A stretch of 64,000 bases of DNA from Psychrobacter sp. JCM 18901 (GTDB lineage: Bacteria; Pseudomonadota; Gammaproteobacteria; Pseudomonadales; Moraxellaceae): the NCBI RefSeq assembly GCF_000586435.1, contig NZ_BAWH01000011.1, positions 30,918 to 94,917 on the forward strand, written 5' to 3'. Made by a program: the position numbers and the translations under genes. The notes beneath the pieces were generated by a model. It saw nothing but the letters and a program-made list of their open reading frames with translations. It had not been told where the DNA came from and did no database searches. Each line of letters starts with the position of its first letter. The first letter of the stretch is position 1. Below are positions 56,988 through 64,000 of this stretch, piece after piece.

Positions 56988-58223
56988 TTAAGCGTCAAAC
57001 TTTTTGATAATTAGCGTAGCGTTAGTACCACCAAAACCAAAGCTATTACTCATCAATGTTTCAAGATTTGCTTCACGCATTTCGGTGACAATATCAAAAC
57101 CTTCAGCAGCAGGATCCAAGTTATCAACATTGATACTTGGAGCAATAAAGCCGTCCTGTAGCATTAGTAGACAATAAATCAGCTCTTGTGCACCAACAGC
57201 GCCCAAGCTATGACCTGTCATTGATTTGGTTGAGCTGATAGCAGGTACTTTACTGACGTCATTATCAAATACTTTAGCAATCGCTTTAAGCTCAGTAATA
57301 TCGCCCAGTGGTGTACTAGTACCGTGGCTGTTGATGTAATCAACACTTTCTAGACCCGCTTCGGCCAAGGCTTGTTGCATACAGCGAACTGCACCTTCAC
57401 CGCTTGGCGCAACCATTTCTGCACCATCAGAGCTGGCACCATAGCCAACGATTTCAGCCAAAATATTAGCGCCGCGTGCTTGAGCATGCTCCAGACTCTC
57501 TACAACCACCATCGCGCCACCAGCAGCAATCACAAAACCGTCACGGTCTTTGTCATAGGCTCTTGAGGCAAGTTTTGGTGTGTCGTTATACTGAGTACTA
57601 ACTGCGCCCATGGCATCAAACATACAAGACTGTGTCCAATGCTCAGCTTCACTACCACCAGCCAATATCACATCGGCTTTACCCAATTGGATAAGCTCAG
57701 CAGCATGACCGATACAGTGTGTCGAAGTCGCACAAGCAGAGGCGAGCGAGTAGGACACGCCTTGGATTTTGAGGCCGGTTGCTAAAGCAGCTGATACTGA
57801 GCTGCCCATTGTCTTTGGTACGGCCATTGCGCCGACACCGCGTAAACCTTTTTCGCGCATAGCATCGATAGCATTGACGATATTTTCTGTTGAGGCGCCG
57901 CCCGAGCTTGCCACTACACCCACTCGTGGGTTGTTATTAATAGTATCAAGCGATAGTCCTGAGTGCTCAATCGCATTTAGCGCACTGACGTAAGCATAGA
58001 GACTGGCGTCACTAAAGAACCTTTTCAGCTTACGATCGATACCACTGGTATCCAGTTCTGATTGATTGATACTACCGCTCACGTGTGATTTAAACTCGTG
58101 CTCAGCATAAGAATCGTTAAATGTGATGCCAGACTGACCTTCTTTGAGGGCAGTGGTGACAGTATCTAAATCATGTCCAATACAAGAGACAATCCCTGCT
58201 CCAGTAATAACGACGCGGCGCAT
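56988..58223 (-). CDS. fabB: FabB, 3-oxoacyl-ACP synthase I
   Basis: Condensing enzyme of type II fatty-acid synthesis, needed for unsaturated fatty acids. 411 residues, intact. Catalytic Cys in SSACATS-type [14 protein letters not shown], His in [11 protein letters not shown] and in [10 protein letters not shown], with [12 protein letters not shown] near the end. Overall closer to FabB than FabF ([27 protein letters not shown]). pabB begins 3 bases downstream. Confidence 0.93.
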   Translation of the reverse strand: MRRVVITGAGIVSCIGHDLDTVTTALKEGQSGITFNDSYAEHEFKSHVSGSINQSELDTSGIDRKLKRFFSDASLYAYVSALNAIEHSGLSLDTINNNPRVGVVASSGGASTENIVNAIDAMREKGLRGVGAMAVPKTMGSSVSAALATGLKIQGVSYSLASACATSTHCIGHAAELIQLGKADVILAGGSEAEHWTQSCMFDAMGAVSTQYNDTPKLASRAYDKDRDGFVIAAGGAMVVVESLEHAQARGANILAEIVGYGASSDGAEMVAPSGEGAVRCMQQALAEAGLESVDYINSHGTSTPLGDITELKAIAKVFDNDVSKVPAISSTKSMTGHSLGAVGAQELIYCLLMLQDGFIAPSINVDNLDPAAEGFDIVTEMREANLETLMSNSFGFGGTNATLIIKKFDA

Positions 58224-58722
58224 ATGCTATTCCTTATAAGTAACGACTTGCTAGCAGTTGGTTGCAATAATCGTGGTAAATCTATATATGATGTTTAACT
58301 ATGAGTTAATTCGAGCATTATAATGAAAAAAATAGTCTATGTAGATAACGATAGCATGAATTTAGGTAACGAAATTCTGTTAACGGTCTATCAGAGGTAA
58401 TATAAATTCAGTGTACAATTATGCTCTCAGTTATGGCACATGATAACGTATCAAGCACTGGAAATCTTTGGACAAGTGTAAAATAACGACAAAATAACAC
58501 TTATGACTGAGTTTGAGTAAAGAGATGAGAAGCTAAGACTAGCTACTGACTATGGACGGAATTATACTCTAGATACAAAATTTGTGATTCTAATAACATT
58601 GTTCGCACTGACACCAGTTACGATAACTGGCTAAAATAATAGATTCATTATTATTAATAATTAACTATCATATTAAAATACAACTATATTAAAAACCAAC
58701 TCATCATATTAAGGACATCACG
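58224..58722. other. Divergent spacer between fabB and the EcsC-family gene
   Basis: AT-rich, no gene; a ribosome site AAGGAC precedes the ATG at 58723. Confidence 0.45.
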
Positions 58723-59822
58723 ATGGCAAAGCGTAGTACTCTTTCTAAAAGCATCAATACCATTGGCTCTTTTACTCGAAACAATCTAGAGCGTGTAGGG
58801 CTATGATTGATAGCGTAAACGCTAAAACGGGCAAACCGCGTCAATATAAAGCTGTAGACCTAGGCGATGAAGACTACCAACAAGACTTGTTTCGTGAGCA
58901 AACGCTAAAGGCGACGCAGCAACTTTTAGGACCACGTTTTGCTACTTATGGTAAATATGCCAAGAAAGTCGTGCCGAATAGTTTTTTCCAGTCGACAGTT
59001 GACGGCGCATTTGCCCAAGTGGCCAACCTCGCTGCCAACTGGAGTCAACTAGACTTACCTAATGAACATCGTTTTGCCAATATTGCTACTTTAGATGACG
59101 AAGAGCGTTATGCGCTAGCTACTGATATCGCTAATCAAAACCGCGCGCTTGCAATGATGGGTGGTTTGACAGGTTTGGCAGGTCTACCAGGTTTGCTAGC
59201 TGATACATTGTGGCTATTATTGGTTTCATTACGTACAGTTTATCAGATTGCTGCTGTATATAATAAGCCGCTGACAGGTAAGCAAGGCGTCAAGATGGCG
59301 TACGAACTATTATCAAACGCTGATCTGAGCAAGATGCAAGAAAAACAAGCGCTACTAGCTGGTCTAGGTATTGGTAAAGGTTTGCTTGATAATGCTCAGA
59401 GCAATGGACTACATAGTGAACTTAAAAATCTCGGTCTAAAAAATAAAAATGTAAATTTCTATGCTGAGCAAATAGACAAAGTCGCCAATCAAGTAGGTGT
59501 AGATTTAGATCAGATCAACTTATCATGGGTTCGTCGTTTTATTCCTGTCACCGCAGTAGCGATCGGTATGCACTATAATAGCCAATTGATCGACGAAGTT
59601 ATTGGCGTTGCTCAAGCGACCTTTGCGCCAGAAGCAAAATTGGCCAATCGTGCTATTACTGATGACAGCAGTAGTGAGGCTAAAGTAGAAAAGGCTGATA
59701 CTGATGAGGCGAAAAAAAGACACAGAGCGCCAAGAAAAAAAGCAGTGATTCAGAAAAAGCCCCTAATAAAGAAGAAACCAGTAAAGAAGAAACTAGCAGT
59801 AAAAAAAGACGCATCTAAGTAG
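58723..59822 (+). CDS. EcsC-family protein (frameshifted, with compensating indels at the end)
   Basis: The EcsC family is of unknown function. The core has MGGLTGLAGLPGLLADTLW and LLVSLRTVYQIAAVYNKPL, hydrophobic segments characteristic of the family. The ATG at 58723 (MAKRSTLSK) is preferred. One G is missing near 58799 (GGGGCTATG expected). The last 50 residues as written are a strange Lys/Arg-rich tail. If each of the three A7 runs (near 59712, 59735, 59801) is A6, the tail becomes acidic and Ser-rich (SSDSEKAPNKEETSSKEE) and still ends KKDASK. Corrected length is 365 residues. Confidence 0.85.
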
Positions 59823-60125
59823 ACGTCTTATAAAAGAGCCAAGTAATAAACATATTATTTGCTAGTTGGGTTATATATTTATAAGTACGATGGTATTTAT
59901 CTTAGTTTGATTGAGCAACACGACTTGAAAATTAGGATAAGTACCACAACTTAGTTACTATCAAGTACCATTTCAATGGTAAACATCTTTTCTTAATGAT
60001 GCTTGAGCTCACTTTGTTTACTTTATTTATTACGCTATTTTTCGGCGAAAAATCTATAAAGTGATACAATGAGAGGTTGAATGCATATCTATCAAATGTT
60101 GTAAAGCGAAACCATTCATAAGTGG
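59823..60125. other. Spacer upstream of the str operon
   Basis: AT-rich, no gene or strong hairpin seen; the rpsL promoter follows at 60126. Confidence 0.45.
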
Positions 60126-60154
60126 TTGAAATAGCAGCAACAACTCTTTATAAT
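60126..60154 (+). promoter_or_regulatory. Sigma-70 promoter of rpsL-rpsG-fusA
   Basis: TTGAAA (60126-60131), a 17-base spacer, then TATAAT (60149-60154). A near-perfect vegetative promoter. Transcription would begin near 60161, about 97 bases before the rpsL start. Confidence 0.8.
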
Positions 60155-60160
60155 ACACTG

Positions 60161-60235
60161 TCCTAAAAATGGGTGCCCCCGAAATCTGTAATTATTATCA
60201 GATAGATGGTGCATTGGCCCATTTTTTGTTTTATA
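60161..60235 (+). promoter_or_regulatory. Structured rpsL leader, candidate attenuator
   Basis: Outer stem AAAAATGGG (60165-60173) / CCCATTTTTT (60218-60226), with an inner stem ATCTG / CAGAT (60184-60188, 60199-60203). The 3' arm runs into T6-GTTTT. It lies at the very 5' end of the predicted transcript and looks like a terminator or anti-terminator switch. Function inferred from structure only. Confidence 0.5.
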
Positions 60236-60257
60236 CCAAACGGGAGAAGGATGCCTT

Positions 60258-60633
60258 ATGGCAACAACTAACCAATTGATTCGTAAAGGTCGCAAAACCA
60301 TCAAGGAAAAGTCAAAAGTTCCTGCGTTGGAAGCGTGCCCACAGCGTCGCGGTGTATGTACTCGTGTATATACTACCACGCCAAAAAAAACCTAACTCTG
60401 CCATGCGTAAAGTATGTCGTGTACGTTTGACTTCAGGCTATGAAGTATCAAGCTACATCGGCGGCGAAGGTCATAACCTACAAGAGCACAGTGTTGTTCT
60501 AATCCGTGGTGGTCGTGTAAAAGATCTACCGGGTGTACGTTATCACACTGTTCGCGGTGCATTAGATTGCGCAGGCGTTAAAGACCGTAAGCAAGGTCGC
60601 TCTAAGTACGGTGCTAAGAAGCCTAAAGTTTAA
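60258..60633 (+). CDS. rpsL: 30S ribosomal protein S12 (frameshifted)
   Basis: S12 sits in the decoding centre and is the target of streptomycin-resistance mutations. GGGAGAAGG precedes the ATG at 60258. Eight A are written at 60383-60390 where seven are needed ([13 protein letters not shown]). Corrected length is 124 residues, exactly as in E. coli. The conserved PKKPNSA and [13 protein letters not shown], with the streptomycin-relevant lysines, are present in wild-type form. Confidence 0.96.
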
Positions 60634-60851
60634 TAACTAAACGTTATTAGATAAGCTTTTTGCACTACCCAATAACTGTGCATGGGTTTGGTGTCAGTAG
60701 TAATATCGCTTTTATATAAATATATATCTGTGATTTGCTCTTAAAACATACCACCATGCAGTAAGGCTAACTGATAACTCACTGCTATATCCTAATGATA
60801 AGTAGTCGATGTTGTGAATGTTAGACACTCCTGAAGATAAGGAAATTTATT

Positions 60852-61325
60852 ATGCCAAGACGTCGCGTCGTTGCTGCCCGTGAGATCCTACCGGATCCTA
60901 AGTTTGGTAGCCAAACTGTTGCAAAATTCATCAACCATGTAATGAGTGATGGTAAAAAATCTACTGCTGAGCGTATCGTTTACGGTGCACTTGAGACAGT
61001 AAGTGAGAAGCGTAAAGTTGAAGATCCAGTATCTTTCTTCGAAGAAGTGCTAGAAAATGTACGCCCAATGGTAGAAGTAAAAGCTCGCCGCGTTGGCGGT
61101 GCAACCTATCAAGTACCAATGGAAGTACGCCCCTCCCGTCGTACTGCATTGGCTATGCGTTGGTTAGCTGAAGCTGCTGCTAAGCGTTCTGAAAAATCAA
61201 TGGCTTTGCGTTTAGCTGGCGAATTGAATGATGCTGCTGATGGCAAAGGCGCTGCTATGAAAAAGCGTGACGAAGTTCACCGCATGGCAGATGCTAACAA
61301 AGCATTCTCTCATTACCGTTTCTAA
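60852..61325 (+). CDS. rpsG: 30S ribosomal protein S7
   Basis: 157 residues, intact. Starts [16 protein letters not shown]; has [15 protein letters not shown] and [15 protein letters not shown]. Binds the 3' domain of 16S rRNA and, in E. coli, represses translation of its own operon. AAGGAA precedes the ATG. 218 bases separate it from rpsL, longer than usual for the str operon. Confidence 0.97.
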   Translation: MPRRRVVAAREILPDPKFGSQTVAKFINHVMSDGKKSTAERIVYGALETVSEKRKVEDPVSFFEEVLENVRPMVEVKARRVGGATYQVPMEVRPSRRTALAMRWLAEAAAKRSEKSMALRLAGELNDAADGKGAAMKKRDEVHRMADANKAFSHYRF

Positions 61326-61667
61326 GCTACTTTTTAATAGTAGCTTGAGATTAGAGGCTCATGCCATTTAATCTTACATTGTTGTTTATTCTATTGATTG
61401 CCGCCATCATCATTCGGTCATATATAAATGTTATTTATTGATGACTGAGGTGGCGGACATCTATCCAGATGTCTCTCTTAACAAATACAGTTTTTGCTGG
61501 AGAGCATCCCAAATTTGATGCCGCACTATTCTTAGTATTTGCTCTTTTTTTGTCCGTATTAGGCTCAATAATCAGTAAGTAATATTACGAAGCTGAACGC
61601 TTTGTCATAGAGTATGAGGTAGAGACACAATACATTATTATATACACGACTTTCCTAGGAAAACACT
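61326..61667. other. Long spacer between rpsG and fusA
   Basis: 342 bases, long for this operon. It contains the possible small frame at 61361. A short GCTACT / AGTAGC repeat lies just after the rpsG stop. No strong terminator with a T-run. Confidence 0.4.
61361..61441 (+). CDS. Possible 26-residue membrane peptide between rpsG and fusA
   Basis: An ATG at 61361 with AGAGG nearby opens a 26-codon frame. About 18 of its residues form a hydrophobic helix (LTLLFILLIAAIII), ending INVIY. There are no homologues I know. It could be a chance frame in an unusually long str-operon spacer. Confidence 0.15.
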   Translation: MPFNLTLLFILLIAAIIIRSYINVIY

Positions 61668-63796
61668 ATGGCTCGTAAAACTCCCCTAAAACGCTATCGC
61701 AATATTGGTATCTCAGCGCACATCGATGCTGGTAAGACAACCACTACAGAGCGTGTTTTATTCTATACCGGTGTTAGCCACAAAATTGGCGAAGTACATG
61801 ATGGCGCAGCCACTATGGACTGGATGGAGCAAGAACAAGAGCGTGGTATTACTATTACCTCAGCGGCAACAACTTGTTTTTGGTCAGGTATGGCTAAACA
61901 GTTTGACGAACACCGTATCAACATCATCGATACCCCAGGTCACGTTGACTTCACGATCGAAGTTGAACGTTCTATGCGTGTACTTGATGGCGCTTGCATG
62001 GTTTACTGTGCAGTAGGCGGCGTTCAGCCACAGTCTGAGACCGTATGGCGTCAGGCGAACAAATATAAAGTACCACGTCTTGCATTTGTAAACAAAATGG
62101 ATCGTGTTGGTGCTGATTTCTATCGTGTTATCGAACAGATCAAAACTCGCTTAGGCGGTAACCCTGTACCATTGGTTATCCCAATTGGTAAAGAAGATGA
62201 CTTCGAAGGCGTTGTTGATCTAGTGACCATGAAAGCTATCTATTGGGACGAAGCGTCTCAAGGTATGCAATATGATGAGCGCGAAATCCCAACTGAACTA
62301 CAAGAAAAAGCAGCAGAATACCGCGAGCACCTTGTAGAAAACGCTGCTGAAGCAAACGAAGAGTTGATGAACGAATACTTAGAAAACGGTGAATTGACTG
62401 TAGAACAAATTCACGGTGCTATTCGTCAGTTAACTATTGATAACGAAATCATCCCGCTTCTTTGTGGTACTGCCTTTAAGAACAAAGGTGTACAGAAGAT
62501 GCTAGATGCCGTTATTCAGTATCTACCTGCACCAATCGACGTACCTGCTATTAAAGGTATTCTTGATGACAAAGACGAAAGCGAAGGCAGCCGTGAAGCA
62601 TCAGATGAAGCACCTTTCTCAGCACTAGCGTTCAAAATCATGAATGACAAATTCGTTGGTAACTTAACCTTCGTACGTGTTTATTCTGGTGTAATGAAGC
62701 AGGGTAGCAGTGTTTATAACCCAGTTAAGATGAAGCGTGAGCGTGTTGGCCGTATCGTACAGATGATGGCAAACTCTCAAGAAGAGCTTGCAGAGATTCG
62801 TACTGGTGATATCGCAGCTCTAGTCGGCATGAAAGATGTGACTACTGGTGATACGCTATGTGATGAAGACAACGTGATCACTCTTGAGCGTATGGAATTC
62901 CCAGATCCAGTTATCTCTCTAGCTGTTGAGCCAAAGACCAAAGCTGACCAAGAAAAAAAATGTCAATCGCTCTTGGCCGTTTGGCAAAAGAAGATCCATC
63001 GTTCCGTGTACACACTGACGAAGAATCTGGTCAGACAATCATCAGTGGTATGGGTGAGCTACATCTAGAGATTCTTGTTGACCGTATGAAGCGTGAATTC
63101 AACGTTGAAGCAAACATCGGTGCACCTCAGGTTGCTTATCGTGAGACGATTCGTAACACTGTTGAACAAGAAGGCAAATTCGTACGTCAAACAGGTGGTC
63201 GTGGTAAGTTTGGTCATGTTTGGTTACGTCTTGAGCCACTTGATCCAGCTGGCGACACTGAATATGAATTCGCTGAAGAAGTTGTTGGTGGTACTGTACC
63301 AAAAGAATTCCACGGTGCTGTTGATAAAGGTATCCAAGAGCGCATGAAAAACGGCGTACTTGCAGGCTACCCAGTAGTTGGCGTAAAAGCGACCTTGTAT
63401 GATGGTTCTTATCATGACGTTGACTCTGATGAATTGTCATTTAAGATGGCTGGTTCTATGGCCTTCAGAAAAGGTTTCTTAGCAGCTGATCCAGCACTAC
63501 TTGAGCCAGTAATGAAAGTAGAAGTTGAAACACCTGAAGACTACATGGGCGACATCATGGGCGATCTTAACCGTCGTCGTGGTTTGGTACAGGGTATGGA
63601 AGATCTACCTGGCGGTACTAAACAGATTCGTGCTGAAGTACCATTAGCGGAAATGTTTGGTTATGCCACTCAAATGCGCTCTATGTCACAAGGCCGTGCA
63701 ACTTACTCAATGGAATTCCAAAAGTACGCTGAAATTCCAAAATCAGTTGCTGCTGAAATCATCTCTAAGTTCAACTCTAAAGATGATGACGAGTAA
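61668..63796 (+). CDS. fusA: Elongation factor G (frameshifted)
   Basis: GTPase that drives ribosome translocation and, with RRF, recycling. G1 [10 protein letters not shown]2/switch RGITITSA, G3 DTPGHVDF and G4 NKMDR are present, followed by domains II-V. At 62953-62960 eight A are written; six restore [18 protein letters not shown]. Corrected length is 708 residues, near the usual 700. EF-G is essential, so the break must be a read error or be bypassed. Confidence 0.97.
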
Positions 63797-64000
63797 ATAA
63801 AACTTACTGAAAGTGACAATATAGAGTACGTCTGTGTATTGTCACTAAAGAATACGCCAATAACTTGTTAAAAGACTTGTTATTGGCCGCGATTTTCTTA
63901 TAATATCTGCACATTAGTATGTGCAACCTTTTAACAATTATCTTAATGTGGTCAAAATCGTCTTAATAATCATATTTATATGAGTTAAGTCTTGAACCCC
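63797..64000. other. Downstream of fusA, window end
   Basis: AT-rich with a possible TAACTTGTTA / TTGTTA repeat. tuf would be the next gene in a typical str operon but is not reached. Confidence 0.35.

Noticed and set aside
60383..60390. Programmed frameshifting in rpsL
   Set aside because: No slippery-site/pseudoknot arrangement was seen, and the same kind of A-run error occurs across unrelated genes.

Overview
The window is chromosomal DNA of a gammaproteobacterium of the Moraxellaceae, most probably Psychrobacter. The genus call rests on recognising the protein sequences (Psd, NadV/NadM, FadB, trigger factor, a urease cluster beside clpP) and on moderate GC with AT-rich spacers. No search was run. 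I saw no tRNA, rRNA, CRISPR array, insertion sequence or prophage.

The most important property of this sequence is its indels. About 33 of some 55 genes are broken by roughly 50 single- or double-base indels, although the conserved protein continues at once in another frame. More than half are extra bases in A/T runs: six A or T are expected and seven or eight are written. Most of the rest are single-base losses in short runs. Broken genes include fusA, rpsL, clpX, tig, psd, hisD and nfuA. I therefore treat them as single functional genes carrying sequencing or assembly errors and give coordinates for the whole gene. The corrected lengths are all whole codon numbers that fit the families.

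Layout. 0.3-2.4 kb: clpP-clpX (minus). 3.3-10.1 kb: a complete urease cluster on plus (ureD, ureA, a fused ureB-ureC, ureE, ureF, ureG, ureJ), lying between clpP and tig, which are neighbours in most gammaproteobacteria. Its upstream region carries NtrC-like sites and a sigma-54-like -24/-12 element. 10.3-18 kb: tig, rdgB, sodB, a short-chain dehydrogenase, an HNH endonuclease, a DUF72 protein and ispA. 18.8-22.4 kb: fadBA beta-oxidation. 22.6-31.4 kb: a YcaC-like hydrolase, an HD hydrolase, psd, dtd, phoBR with a Pho box, an M23 peptidase, a DnaQ-like exonuclease, an esterase and a LOG-family protein. 31.5-37 kb: an FAD oxidoreductase, small envelope proteins, a FemAB-like transferase, YceI and L31 type B. 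37-40.7 kb: an NAD salvage set (nadV, nadM-Nudix) with an SGNH hydrolase. 40.8-49.8 kb: a hydrolase, nfuA, metY, a PfkB kinase, rsmI, yraN, dolP and an esterase. 49.9-55.1 kb: ibaG-murA-hisG-hisD-hisC. 55.2-59.8 kb: fabB-pabB and an EcsC-family protein. 60.1-63.8 kb: the str operon rpsL-rpsG-fusA with its promoter and a structured leader; tuf would be expected next but lies outside.

No wholly new system is evident. The points most worth a second look are the UreB-UreC fusion, the predicted nitrogen control of the urease cluster, the rpsL leader hairpin, the HNH protein with an unrecognised N-terminal half, the FemAB-like gene bracketed by near-identical terminators with a palindromic operator, and the indel pattern itself.
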